Positions 1-10,273 of a stretch of DNA of 64,000 bases are shown in pieces. The notes beneath the pieces were generated by a model. It was not told the DNA's origin. It saw nothing but the letters and a program-made list of their open reading frames with translations, and did not search any database. Position numbers and translations under genes: made by a program. The stretch comes from Corynespora cassiicola. Taxonomy: Eukaryota > Ascomycota > Dothideomycetes > Pleosporales > Corynesporascaceae. The DNA is taken from NCBI GenBank assembly GCA_022059125.1, contig JAEUWY010000023.1:1922001-1986000 (forward strand), written 5' to 3'. Every line of letters starts with the position of its first letter. The first letter of the stretch is position 1.

Positions 1-1
1 G

Positions 2-376
2 TTTAACCGACCCTCCCGGTCCCGAGTATCGTCGCTTCTCAAGCTGTCTCTGAATTGCGCTCTCACATGTGCCTCTCTGTCGGAAATCAGGGAAGCCATC
101 ACAGAATGCCAAGAAGTACCTGGCCGAGTCGAGAGTGGCTTGGAAATAGCAGCGAGGAACATATCTTCAGTGTATGGGCCCCTGCGCAAATGCGACATGT
201 GTGAAAAGCACTATTATGCTGCGGCCGCCGCATGGTTCGAGATCTGGTGTCACACTCGCGCCGCCATGGAATACTTCCCTGTCAAATTTCAGGTGTGTTC
301 ATGGGGATGTGTCCCTGATGAGGCAGCCAGCATGCCCCTTGGTCCTGAAGTACAATTTGTCCATGACGAGATCTAG
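2..376 (+). CDS. C-terminal part of an unrecognised Cys-rich protein (cut by left edge)
   Basis: One frame is open from base 2 to the TAG at 374-376 (124 codons), so this is probably the last exon or 3' end of a gene that starts outside the window. No start can be assigned; the first in-frame ATG lies well inside. The C-terminal half has a CDMCEKH stretch followed by an Ala run, a W-C pair and a CSWGC motif, giving paired cysteines that could bind zinc, but I recognise no family. It is not clearly related to the zinc-ribbon-like pair at 3.8-5.3 kb. The alternative is a chance open frame; codon quality is unremarkable. Confidence 0.4.
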   Translation, partial: FNRPSRSRVSSLLKLSLNCALTCASLSEIREAITECQEVPGRVESGLEIAARNISSVYGPLRKCDMCEKHYYAAAAAWFEIWCHTRAAMEYFPVKFQVCSWGCVPDEAASMPLGPEVQFVHDEI

Positions 377-1117
377 CTTGAGTGAGGAGCTCGAAATTGC
401 AACAACTCCAACAGTCGATCAACGCGATGCCATCTCACTATCACAGATGCAGCAATGTGTTTGTGATTTTTTGCTAGGATGCTGCCATCATTTCCGTCAA
501 TCTCACCTATTTGATTCGCTTTTTTGAGCAGCATGCCCTTTAATCGATCGAAGAGAATGGAACAGGAGAAATAGACGGGAACGCCAATTACAGCATTCGG
601 GTTCCGGTCTCTGGTCCAAGATTTGTGGATCCAAGCGCAGCATTGCACTGCCGGGAGTGCCAAAAGCATATGGTCGACATTTCTGCAGAGACAACAGTGT
701 GTCTTATTGCCTTTTTCCTTTGGCGAAGTATGCGGTGGAGCCAGAATGTTTCAAGCATGCTGTTGGATGATCAAGGCGGGCGTACAGATCGTTCGGAATC
801 CTCGGAATAAAAATGTCGTAATCGGAATGTCGGACATGTTCCCTATTCTTCAGTCATGTGGATCTAGTTACCAAAGTATTCACACCAATTCCAGGGTTAT
901 CAAGGTGATAACGCCGGCTCGCTTCTTTTACAAGCAGTGAAGCCTTTGTTTTCGTTCAGTCAACTCTTGATGAGATGCCATATATTTGATTGCAATATAT
1001 TGTAGCTCGAAGAAGACCAACTCGTTACCCAAACAGCCACCCTCATTTTCGTCCTGGGGGTGCTTTCCAACACTATCAAGAGCAAACAAAGTCAGGAACC
1101 GAATCCTCAGCTTCGCC
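377..1117. other. Intergenic region upstream of the asparaginase gene
   Basis: Several short overlapping frames on both strands, none with a recognisable domain or convincing splice structure. A CxxC-containing stretch near 640-700 (HCRECQKHM) could be an exon remnant but cannot be linked to the left-edge gene. The last part probably serves as promoter and 5' leader of the asparaginase gene. Confidence 0.5.
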
Positions 1118-2188
1118 ATGGTCCTCTCGCCATCCCCCGACCGAATCTTCACCACCCGAGGTACGCTAATTGAATCCACGCACCTCGTACATGCCGCCAT
1201 TACCTCCTCCTCGGGCGACCTGCTCTACACGGTCGGAAACGCCTCACGCCCAACACTCCTCCGCTCCTCCGTCAAGCCCGCGCAAACCCTCGCCATCCTT
1301 GAAGCATGCCGCAGCGACCCCACCATCTCCTTCTCCACAGCCGACCTCGCGCTCATGAGCGCGTCGCACAGCTCCGAGCCGCGCCACGTATCCCGCGCAG
1401 CGGCCATGCTGGAGGCGGTCGGCGCGTCCGAGTCGGACCTCGAGTGCGGCGGACACGCCGCGCTCAGCGCAGGCGTGAACAGAGAGTGGATCAAGCGCGA
1501 CTTCATCCCCGGCGGGCTGTGCAACAATTGCTCCGGCAAGCATGCCGGCATGCTCGCGGGCGCGAAGGCGCTCGGCGCGGGCTTCGCGGGGTATCACCTC
1601 CCCTCGCACCCGATGCAGGAGCGCGTGAAGCGCGTCGTGGAAGAGGTGGCAGGCTTGCCGGGCGGGGAGGACGTGCAGTGGGCGGTCGATGGGTGTAATC
1701 TCCCTGCGCCTGCGATGCCGTTGAGTGCGATGGCGGGGATGTATGCGAGGTTCGCTGGGGCGGTGGAGAGTCCGAGGGGGGCGCGGGGGGAGGACATGAA
1801 GCGCATTTTCGAGGCCATGTACACGCACCCTGAGCTGGTGGGGGGAGAGGGGAGGTTCTGCACGCAGTTGATGGACGCGTATGGGGGTCTTTTGATTGGG
1901 AAGCTGGGCGCTGATGGTTGCTATGGCATCGGGGTTAGGGAGTCAGAGTTTACGAAGAGATTGGGCGTGCAGAGTGGTGGTGTGGGCATTGCGGTCAAGG
2001 TAGAAGACGGGAATATTGACATGCTGTATGCAGCTGTCATGGATATTCTGACACAATTGGATATTGGTGAAGAAAGCGTAAGGACCGGGTTGCAGGGGTG
2101 GCATAGCCCACCAATTCTCAATACTATGGGTGTTGTGACAGGGAGGGTTTCTCACAGCATCATTGTTAGAAAAGAAATTAAACAATAG
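1118..2188 (+). CDS. L-asparaginase II family protein (bacterial/Rhizobium etli ReAV type)
   Basis: Intronless, 356 aa. The start is the ATG at 1118 in a good context (cttcgccATGg); the frame is open further upstream but contains only poor starts. The protein matches the Asparaginase_II family: an N-terminal SSVKPAQ block with nucleophile-type Ser50/Ser51 and Lys53, a NNCSGKHAGM block with Cys138 and Lys141, and DGCNLPAP with Cys193, corresponding to the Ser/Lys and metal-binding Cys/Lys set described for ReAV. The predicted reaction is L-asparagine hydrolysis to aspartate and ammonia. There is no signal peptide, so it is probably cytosolic. The family is common in alpha-proteobacteria and patchy in fungi; high GC and lack of introns next to AT-rich surroundings fit ancient transfer, which I infer only. 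Family assignment is strong; the physiological substrate is not shown. Confidence 0.88.
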   Translation: MVLSPSPDRIFTTRGTLIESTHLVHAAITSSSGDLLYTVGNASRPTLLRSSVKPAQTLAILEACRSDPTISFSTADLALMSASHSSEPRHVSRAAAMLEAVGASESDLECGGHAALSAGVNREWIKRDFIPGGLCNNCSGKHAGMLAGAKALGAGFAGYHLPSHPMQERVKRVVEEVAGLPGGEDVQWAVDGCNLPAPAMPLSAMAGMYARFAGAVESPRGARGEDMKRIFEAMYTHPELVGGEGRFCTQLMDAYGGLLIGKLGADGCYGIGVRESEFTKRLGVQSGGVGIAVKVEDGNIDMLYAAVMDILTQLDIGEESVRTGLQGWHSPPILNTMGVVTGRVSHSIIVRKEIKQ

Positions 2189-2678
2189 CACACTAACAAT
2201 CAACGAGTAGATTTTGTCCATAACCACCCTATAAAGATAAACGTGCCAGGATTCAGTGCTATAGAGTCTGTCATCGCTTTCATGTGCTACAAAGAAAGAA
2301 CGAAGGCATTTCACACATCGGAACCTGGCAAGTGTGAGGATCTCACTGTCAGATATATTTTTGCTCGAATGATCATGGGACTTGATTTTTTCAATCAGAT
2401 CATTGTGTCTTGATATGATCTAGGCTGCTGCTCTATTATAGCCACCTGAAGGCCAATCGTGAAGCAGATTACGGGCACCGTTTCACTCTCACCGCCACGC
2501 AGCCATGGAAAATAACACTAATTGCTATAATTCGCAACCAGCCACACAGTTATTTTGTAGTTCCGGTGAGCCTACTACGAAAGGATCAGTGTTGCTACAT
2601 TTCTCTATAGCAGCACACTGCGTCTGCACCCACATCTAGGCCCACACCTAAACTGGTTTCCAGATTCTTCCATTCAAA
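2189..2678. other. AT-rich intergenic region
   Basis: Probably the 3' region of the asparaginase gene and the promoter of the small gene at 2679. No coding or structural signal was seen. Confidence 0.5.
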
Positions 2679-3218
2679 ATGACTGCATACTTTCCTCGCT
2701 GTGTCGACTTTTGCGTCGCCCGCCAGATTGTTTCGAATCTCACTGGCGATGTCTTGAGCGCCGCCCGCCTGTGCCTCGCATACCCAAACATGGTCGATGT
2801 TGTCGGCCACCAGCTATTCTCCGAATACCAGGCTTCGAAGCCCGGCGACCTCTCCCAGTTTCTATCCGCCATCATCGAATGCCCCGACCTCGCGCCTCAC
2901 GTCAAAAAGATTCACCTTTGCATTGACTACGACAGCCCTTTGAACAGTGGGCTCTACGACTGGCTCATCGAGATTGCCAACGGACACTACGTCTCCACCC
3001 AGTCAGATCTCCACCTCCGTTCCCGCCAATTCCTGCACAAGGCTGATGGCAAGTGGCCCAAGCACTGGCCGGTTAAGAACCACCTCAAGCTGGTGCGCGG
3101 CTTTATGCGCCGGCATCTCCATCACGTCGAAGAAGTCAAGTGTCCGTCGGCCTGGGAGAAGGATTTTCAAGTGCGCATCACCTTTGCTCCGACTTTTAAA
3201 GGCATAATTACGTATTAG
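2679..3218 (+). CDS. Hypothetical protein, possibly F-box/LRR-like
   Basis: 179 aa from the ATG at 2679 (aaaATGact) to the TAG at 3216-3218, single exon. The text is plausible protein (LSAIIECPDLAPHVKKIHL), and 'leucine-rich line of a ranked locus' phrasing of this kind is typical of the many fungal F-box-type proteins that carry degenerate leucine-rich repeats. No F-box is visible at the N-terminus, so it may be a truncated member or have lost C-terminal repeats. It is shorter than the usual 400-600 aa of that group. Function unknown. Confidence 0.5.
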   Translation: MTAYFPRCVDFCVARQIVSNLTGDVLSAARLCLAYPNMVDVVGHQLFSEYQASKPGDLSQFLSAIIECPDLAPHVKKIHLCIDYDSPLNSGLYDWLIEIANGHYVSTQSDLHLRSRQFLHKADGKWPKHWPVKNHLKLVRGFMRRHLHHVEEVKCPSAWEKDFQVRITFAPTFKGIITY

Positions 3219-3826
3219 GGGATTGCCTTTTGGCATCCAATGGCTGTTGATGGATAATAATACGAGATCATTACTGGTGCTCAATAGCTTGCGATGAAAA
3301 GAGAAGGGTTGGAATGCACTGGGAGGAGTAATACTAGACTCTACACCCTAACTAATTGATGATTAACTCTCACCTACTGTATATAATGACTTCTTTGTCT
3401 CTTTCTGATGCACTGTGATGTTGTGAAATATTATCCTTAATGTTAATCAAGCCCGATACCCTCCAACCCTAATTAAAAAAACATTCTTGTTGATGACAAG
3501 TCTTGTAGCTCAATTGGCTTTGTGGGGTTGTGTTGTCAATGCCGCGTTTTGCGTGAGGCCGAGGTCTGTGGTTTCATTCCGATATTTAGGGATTGCTTTA
3601 GTCTTCCTCGTAGCATGCTTCTCTCATTTGACGCCGAGAGTGCAGTTGCTTTTAGATTGATGTGCTGATCATGGGTCCCAGGGGTGCTTTCGCCCATGAA
3701 TCCATCACACTTGCCATCCTGAACTTCTTGAACCGTCCAGCTCTTCAACAGGGGAACACATATCTCAAACATCAGCCAGCCAAAAGAACCACCCAGGGAA
3801 GGGTCATCTTTACATATGCACGTATC
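3219..3826. other. AT-rich gene-free stretch
   Basis: Low-GC DNA. Around 3503-3595 there are D-loop-like (TAGCTCAATTGG) and T-loop-like (GGTTTCATTCC) strings, but the arms do not fold into a tRNA. No credible gene. Confidence 0.5.
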
Positions 3827-4303
3827 TCATGGAAAGATTGGTTGTTTCCCACCCTTATAGCGTCTGTATTTGGCACGATGGCTAAGTCCGCAATGAGGAC
3901 ACAGGAATCCAATCGGGCCATGATCGTGCTGTTTTTCTTCTGCAATCTTCTCTCCCCGAGGTATTTCTCGAATGACGCCAGTTCTAACGGTGGGTCCTGT
4001 ATGTACCAGATTGCATACGCGGCAGGATAGAAATTCCAGGGGATGTGGGCCTGTCAAAACTACTGTCTCGTTTTTGGTTTCACATTCTATGCAATTCCAA
4101 TGCCCATCTGCTTTGTTTTTTTCTAGGTAGATATGGGGCAACATACACGAACAGGGGGGTTGGCAGGGGTCAGAAACTACGAGATTGATGTTCAACTCGC
4201 TCTTCACTTGGTTGGTGATATCATGACGAAGTTGTTCAATTGGTGTACGAAAAAGGATGTTACCGAACGAAACACGGATGATATGATTCCATAACTCTGC
4301 TCT
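3827..4303 (-). pseudogene. Degenerate paralogue of the Cys-rich zinc-ribbon-like protein at 4767
   Basis: Read on the minus strand, an open frame from 4303 to the stop at 3827 is homologous to the plus-strand protein at 4767-5342. A 35-residue block shares about half its positions, including WxCxxC, GPHPLxFLxC and VC, followed later by FLCPHCGL. N-terminal similarity also exists (HIIRVSFGN against RIIQSLGFK), but a TAA lies just upstream and there is no in-frame ATG in the aligned N-terminus; the nearby ATG is in another frame. The frame ends about 70 residues before the paralogue's C-terminus, losing its last CxC segment. It is called a pseudogene because of the lost start and truncated end; a spliced N-terminal exon would be the alternative. 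Confidence 0.6.
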
Positions 4304-4766
4304 TTATAGAAATTGGTAGGATGGAAAGGCCTTCCGAGCTCCACTTTTTGCGCATTATTTGGGGCTTGCATTTCGACAATAGAACAAGCGAATAATGACT
4401 GCCCTGGCTGCTTGACTGAAAAGGAATTTTTTGAAGCATAAAGGGAAAGTCTAGTCTGAGCATGACGCTGTATTTCATATTGTCATTTCACATGAAACAT
4501 TGTGAAGTGGTCTTTTCTTTTTTTGACGTCAGAGGCATTCGATCAATGGATGACAATATAAAGAGACTTTTACATGGTTACTGTCTAATTAGGACAATCT
4601 GGGTCATCGAGCTTGTAACTGATGATAGGACCACTACATTGTGGAGCGACTTACACACAATGTTCAGCTACATCTCTCAATGGTCTATATCAACTTCTCG
4701 TTATCTTTCCCAGCGTCTCCACTAAGCTCTCAAATCACATCTTCCACAAGCAAAAAATTCACCACC

Positions 4767-5342
4767 ATGAGTTCCACCTCCAAGCTCGTCCTTAGTCAAC
4801 GCATCATCCAGAGTCTGGGTTTCAAGTCAAAACTCGCGAAAACCAAGGAGCAGGTCTCAAAAGCCGAACGATCAATCACCGACAAAACAGGAAAATGGAC
4901 ATGCACAAGTTGCAAGCACGTCAATGTTATCTGGAGGCTGGTTGGTCCCCATCCTCTAGGCTTCCTTGAATGCAAAGTTTGCTGCAAAGTGTATGATCCC
5001 ACGTCTCCAATCATACAGGAGCCAAAGATTGCCTTCTATCCACTCCAGGATTCGCCCTCAGGCCGCACATGGCGCATCCCTCAAAATGATTTGGCACTTG
5101 AACATCTTCGATATCTCTGTCTGAAGTGCGGACTCACTTGGAAGATTGAGCGAGAATCGCAACAATTCAACCGACGCAACAAACACGCACTGCAGCTTTG
5201 GGGTGGAGCCATGGACTGCAGGTGTGGACGACAAGCATTTGTAGAGAAAACTTTTGCCATTTTTGGGCCTGATGAGATAGTTTGGGAATTAGATCCTTAT
5301 GGTCGCCCAGTCGTGGTGTACAGTGTCACTACCGACCAGTAG
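4767..5342 (+). CDS. Cys-rich zinc-ribbon-like small protein of unknown function
   Basis: 191 aa, single exon, start at 4767 in a strong context (accaccATGa). The N-terminal 40 residues are basic and helical-looking. Then comes a WxCxxC pair (Cys46/Cys49), a GPHPLGFLECKVCC segment (Cys69/Cys72), a later YLCLKCGL pair, and a C-terminal MDCRCGRQ. Repeated CxxC pairs suggest one or two structural zinc sites of ribbon type, but I know no named domain with the GPHPL signature. A second, decayed copy lies about 460 bp away in opposite orientation, so the family has duplicated locally. No signal peptide or membrane segment. It could be a nucleic-acid or protein-binding factor, but nothing in the sequence decides this. 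Confidence 0.7.
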   Translation: MSSTSKLVLSQRIIQSLGFKSKLAKTKEQVSKAERSITDKTGKWTCTSCKHVNVIWRLVGPHPLGFLECKVCCKVYDPTSPIIQEPKIAFYPLQDSPSGRTWRIPQNDLALEHLRYLCLKCGLTWKIERESQQFNRRNKHALQLWGGAMDCRCGRQAFVEKTFAIFGPDEIVWELDPYGRPVVVYSVTTDQ

Positions 5343-5576
5343 GAGAACCCGAATGAGGCTCCTGGCACTACATCGACTGCTCTCTTAGAGCTGACAAAAC
5401 AGTGCATGCATCCTCTATCAACTTGATATATGTATATGAATATGGCATTGTGTGTAACCCGTTAGGTTACCGCGTATCGGACTCAGTGTTACCGTGATTC
5501 AGAGCGCTGAACGCCGAAATGGTAGCATAGTATCGAATTTGATGGCTGTAGAGCCGATCTAGTCATTCATCATGTA

Positions 5577-6072
5577 CTAGCAAGCAGTCTTCATACTATC
5601 GTATACCATAATAAGATTATTTACCGGTACTGCAAATCCCACTTTTGAAGTGTCGGTATAGGTGAGGTTGTGGTGGCTGTGATCGTTAATAAATACGTAT
5701 TGCAAATTACCGAATGCTCCGTTGTCCAGATCGCATGACTTTTGGATCTTCAAGGAATTCATTTTGTCAACCGCAGTACGTGTTTGTTGCTGAGCTGATT
5801 CCAGGCTGACGGACCGCACAGATGTCGACGAGCAACTTCATCATGGAGGCGATATTGCTGACACTTATGTTGTTAGAATCGACGTAATTCTCTATTTCTA
5901 TGCCAGTATATTCTCTCCGGGTATAGGCCCCATCATAGACCCAAATTGGCCAGGCAGGCTCTGGGGTGCAGACTGGCGGGATTCGTTATCGAAAGAACGC
6001 TTTTGGATGTTCGTTTGGGACATCAAAATTGAGATTGCTGGTTTTATCAGAGAAGAATGAATAGGTACAAAC
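5577..6072 (-). pseudogene. Decayed gene of unknown family
   Basis: Minus-strand coding-like text runs in one frame from 6072 through about 5770 (FDVPNEHPKAFFR, then WVYDGAYTRREYTG, then VSNIASMMKLLVDIC) but is broken by a TAA at about 5985. From about 5820 the plausible text moves to a second frame (SLESAQQQTRTAVDKMNS up to MVYDSMKTAC) ending in TAG at 5577. I found no intron that would remove both breaks, although a CAA-to-TAA change would repair the first. It may be a dead secreted-protein-like gene; the alternative is a gene with more introns than I could place. Confidence 0.4.
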
Positions 6073-6113
6073 TCATACGAATTGGCCATAGGGTCAGCAA
6101 CATTGAGCTCCAC

Positions 6114-7129
6114 GGCAAAAAGCAGCGATGTTGAGGAAGAAGCAAGGTGTCGGTCAAAATGATGTACCTGACGGGAATTTGCCGCTCATAGACTGGAATA
6201 TTGTTCCGACATATTATTAATATCCTCCAGATAGAACGAGTCCTAGAGCCAGCCTTTTCCCTCTAGAGCCGGATGGTAGCAAGCGGGGTGATTGTCGGAC
6301 ACGGAAAGAGGCCGTTGTTGCAAGGTAGGTCTCGGCCCGCGATTCATCCGCGCTCAACACTATGCTTCTTTCGGATCCGGGGAGTTGGTCGGAGATTTCC
6401 CGATAAGTCGACGCGCTATCACTGGACAGACACTTTACTCCATGCATGCTATCTGGCCCTGGACGATGCGGCAGAAACCTGGGGGATGCGGCCGCGACGC
6501 GACTGGAAGGTGGAGAGATCGCCGAAGCAGCTTTGCCTGACGGGCACCCGGAACCCCCGCGTACAGTTGACTGCAGACTTGGGCGTGTCACATTGCTGGC
6601 GACATGCAACCGTCTGACCGACATACTCCCCCGCGTCGTGCAACCTGCTGATGGAAGGCTGCGTGCTCAGCCCCAAGGACGCTTCATGGTGCCGCTGATG
6701 TGCACGCAGTCCTAACTCCACCAGGTATCCTGATCCGGAGCCCTTATCTCTTGGGCTCCGCCCTCCAGGGTCTCGCCTTATCTTCCCTGAGGCTCTGGCT
6801 GCGTGGGAGCGCCAGGTGCAAGCTCCGATGGGGGACAGAGGATGAGGAATGGGCCGTCGGAACTACCTGTTTTCGAAAAAGGCGCGCCAGGGATGCTGAT
6901 GCAGGTGGCGCTGTCTGGCCACTGTTCGGTGCCTCCGAACTCACGGCCAGGGTGCAGCCATTGCTTGGGACGCGTCTATGGCGGTAGCAGGGTGAGCTTC
7001 GGTATACAAGGTTTATCTCTGCCCTACGTACAAAAGGCCTGTTTGGTCCCCCCCCACTGCCGTAGAGTTGGGCTTAAGTGACGCTTGTCCCTGCTCTCCA
7101 CTCCACTTCTCTGGCAGAGTCCTTCCACC
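6114..7129. other. Intergenic region, permease upstream sequence
   Basis: The part from about 6270 to 7080 is clearly more GC-rich than the flanking AT-rich DNA and carries only overlapping short frames. It probably holds the promoter and 5' leader of the amino-acid permease. No repeat or element ends were seen. Confidence 0.5.
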
Positions 7130-9012
7130 ATGTCTGAGAAGATTGCCCAGGAATCGGGTGCGCCCGTTGGCGACAAAGAAATTGGCTATGAGGCTAAGCA
7201 ATCAACAAGCCGCAGACGAAGCTCGGCGGTGAACCCCGAGGTGCTTGCCGGTGAGATCTTCGATGACCGCTATGAGCGCACACAAAGAGGATTGAAGTCG
7301 AGGTACGTTTCTCATTGGAAATGGGTGCGCCTGGATTGCGGCGCTACTCATTCGAATGGTGGCATACGACACCGCTCTTACTGGCGGACAAGCCCATGCG
7401 CTTCCCATGCGCAAGTCCCCAATCAACCTCGCCATGTACTGACAATATTTTAGGCATGCCCAAATGATTGCCCTCGGTGGCACAATTGGAACAGGTCTTT
7501 TCGTCGGCAGTGGACAGACTCTCAATCGCGGAGGCCCGGCTTTCATTGTTGGCTCCTACTGCTTCATGTCCTTCCTGATCTTCTGCGTCGTCTCTTGCAT
7601 CATCGAAGTCGCTGCGTATCTGCCCACTCCCGGCTCGTCTATGAACCTCTTCGGTTACCGATACGTCTCACGCTCTCTCGGTTTCGCCCTCGGATGGCTA
7701 TACTTTTACTCATTGGGTATATTGGTGCCGTACGAGATCACTGCTGCCGGCCTGGTCATTGATTATTGGAACCCCCCGGTCAACATTGCGGTGTGGATCA
7801 GCATCATGATTGTTGTCATTGTAGGATTGAATGCGCTGCCCGTCAAATTCTATGGCGAAACCGAGTTCTGGTTGTAAGTGTGCGGACGAATCCCAAGCAA
7901 GACATGGATATTAATTGCTCGTCAGTGCCGGTACAAAAGTTATCATGATGATAGGCCTTCTGATGGTGAGCTTCATCCTTTTCTGGGGTGGCGGACCGTC
8001 CCGAGATCGCCTGGGATTCAGGTACTGGAAGGACCCGGGAGCCGCAAACACATACCTCGCGTCTGGAGATACCGGGAGATTCTTGGCTCTGCTTTCAACG
8101 CTCGTGCTATCCGCTTTTCCCTTCACCTTTGCTCCTGAACTGCTCATTGCAACCGGAGGAGAAATGAGGAGTCCCCGAAGGAACTTGCCCATTGCCGCTC
8201 GCCGTTACATCTACCGCCTTGTGTTCTTCTACATTGGCTGCGTGCTCGCCATTTCCGTCATCTGCCCCTCGGATGATCCTGCCATCACATCTGGTGGTGC
8301 TGGTGCTGGTGCCTCTGCTTTTGTCGTGGGCATCAAGAATGCTGGTATTCCCGTCCTCGACTCCATTATCAATGCTGGAATTATCATCAGTGCCTGGTCT
8401 TCCGGAAACTCATTCTTGTATCTCTCTTCTCGCTCGCTTTACGCCTTGGCCCTCTCTGGAAACGCGCCTAGCATCTTCAAGTCCTGCACCAAGAGCGGTG
8501 TTCCTTATTGGGCCGTGACAGCATCCAGCTTGTTCTGTGGCCTGGCATACCTGAATGTCGCATCCGATGGCTCTGTTGTCTTCAACTGGTTTGTCAACCT
8601 TACCAATACTTCTGGTTTCATATCCTGGACCTGCTGCGGCATCATTTACCTTCGATTCCGCAAGGCCTGTGCAACGCAAAACATCACCGACTTGCCCTAC
8701 CGCTCTCCGATGGGTAAGCCTGGTGCATGGTTTGCTATCGTCGGATTTGTATTCCTGTGTCTGATCAACGGCTTCAACGTCTTCTGGCCTCAGAACTGGA
8801 ACGCAAGTTCCTTCTTGACAGCATATGTTGGTATTCCAATCTTCCTTTGCATCTACTTTGGACACAGGATCTATACATGGAGTGACCCATGGGCGTACCC
8901 ACCATCCGAAGTCGATATGCAGACGGGCATGGCGGAGGTTCTTGCTGAGGAGACGCCTCCCAAGACGATCAGTGGACCATGGTGGAAGAAGATAAGCTTG
9001 ATCTGGCAATGA
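7130..9012 (+). CDS. Amino-acid permease (YAT/AAP family)
   Basis: Three exons: 7130-7302, 7454-7873 and 7926-9012, giving 559 aa. The introns have clean GTACGT/TTTTAG and GTAAGT/CGTCAG borders, and the joins restore SRHAQMIALGG and EFWFAGTKV. The protein is a 12-span permease of the fungal YAT family: the first helix carries the IGTGLFVGSG signature, later come a GGGPSRDRLGFRYW loop, APELLIATGGE and the PYRSPMGKPG segment. It imports amino acids across the plasma membrane with protons. The DIP5/AGP/GAP1 subgroup is suggested by overall pattern, but substrate specificity cannot be read from sequence alone. The N-terminus is a hydrophilic cytosolic tail with lysines that could be ubiquitin sites. 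Length is normal for the family. Confidence 0.92.
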
Positions 9013-9523
9013 TTATCTGTCAGACATAATCTTGTAGTATATCAGTCAGGTCTTACAAGCCTACTACTGGCTTACTCGAAGTTTACTGAATCTTGTATTA
9101 CCATTCAAAATATTCTTTAACAACATAAGTTCCATGTCAAACACATCTATGGTCCCACTACTTATTCAAACCTGAGCTCGCGTCCTATCCCAAATTCACA
9201 GTTCAACAAAACAATTGCAGGCATAGCTCCTATATCATGTTAGTGTAAGTCGCTAAGCCGTCCAGAATGTATAAATTGAGCCATTCACTACAATAAAGCC
9301 ATCGTTTGCATATTATTTAATCATGTAGTTAGAAGTTCGTCATTCCTTCACTAAACGACCTTGGGCTAGATTTCTTCTCACCACACTTTCGTGGCCCCAG
9401 ACAAGCGAGATATAAAAAGAGATGCTGACCATGTAAACCCATTCAGGAAACATTCATACACAACCATAGCCGCAAAGCAACTTTTGAATATCAAACTTGA
9501 TCCAATTCCGAGTATCCCATCCA
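9013..9523. other. AT-rich intergenic region
   Basis: 3' region of the permease gene followed by promoter-like DNA with a TATAAAAAG string near 9411. No gene seen. Confidence 0.45.
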
Positions 9524-9880
9524 ATGAAATACAACGATACATCTCACCAGAACAACCTCAACTCTAGCTCTCGCAAACTGAGGATATACAGCATATCCGA
9601 CCCTCTACCCCCTCACTCGCCGGCCCCCATTTACAACCCCACGGAGCACAACTACATCTCCCGCGCGACCGGCGATCTCTGCAAATTCATCAAGCGCATC
9701 ACGGACCCCTGCCTCCCCACCACCACCAGCAGCTCCGGCTACAAGATGCGCAACCTAACCTTCACACTCTCCCACGACAGCCTCGTCTGGAATCTGGAAT
9801 CTTCGACATTCTCGACTTTGACCTCGACAACATTCCCGAAAGTGGGAATTTCTATTCTATCCCACGACTCCAACATGTAG
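9524..9880 (+). CDS. Hypothetical small Ser/Thr-rich protein
   Basis: 118 aa from the ATG at 9524 to the TAG at 9878-9880. It is rich in Ser, Thr and Asn, has a single KFIKRITDPCLP segment, and shows no signal peptide, domain or repeat. It lies tail to tail with the minus-strand gene at 10274. A TATA-like string about 110 bp upstream gives weak support. It could equally be a chance frame or the first exon of a longer gene. Confidence 0.35.
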   Translation: MKYNDTSHQNNLNSSSRKLRIYSISDPLPPHSPAPIYNPTEHNYISRATGDLCKFIKRITDPCLPTTTSSSGYKMRNLTFTLSHDSLVWNLESSTFSTLTSTTFPKVGISILSHDSNM

Positions 9881-10156
9881 GGGCAGCACAGATACTCACG
9901 CATCAAAAAAATAAAAATTGTGCCAGACGATTCTCCAAGAGCAGCAAGTACGCGGGGCGCGCATCGTTGGGAGACGGTGTACGAGGCACCTGTGTGATGG
10001 GAGGAGGGCTGTTGTTTGGCTAGCGGAGGACATTTGGGTGGAGGCTTGGGGGTAGCTTTAGCACGCCCAGATTGTGCGACAGAGAGAATAGGAAATGTGG
10101 CAGGATGCCCATGTCATTAATCATCTACTCCAGCTCAGAGAGAGGAGTCTCAGCGC

Positions 10157-10273
10157 TTACTCCAACGACATGGACCTTTCGGCGACAGTCGAGTGCCCCA
10201 CGGAGCTTTCGCCGTTGCTCATGCCGATCTCGTAACCCTCCTCGTCGTCGGTGACGGCAACCTCTGGACCCCA
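10157..10273 (-). other. In-frame open extension beyond the TGA of the preceding gene
   Basis: 38 codons plus TAA, in the same frame as the gene at 10274-10869, acidic and low in rare residues (VTDDEEGYEIGM, SSVGHSTVAERS). It reads like the natural C-terminus of that protein. Confidence 0.45.

Noticed and set aside
1244..1828. 194-codon minus-strand frame inside the asparaginase gene
   Set aside because: Antisense shadow of a GC-rich gene; Arg/His-rich text with no domain.
3503..3595. tRNA-like strings (TAGCTCAATTGG and GGTTTCATTCC)
   Set aside because: D-stem, T-stem and acceptor arms do not pair properly; at most a decayed tRNA.
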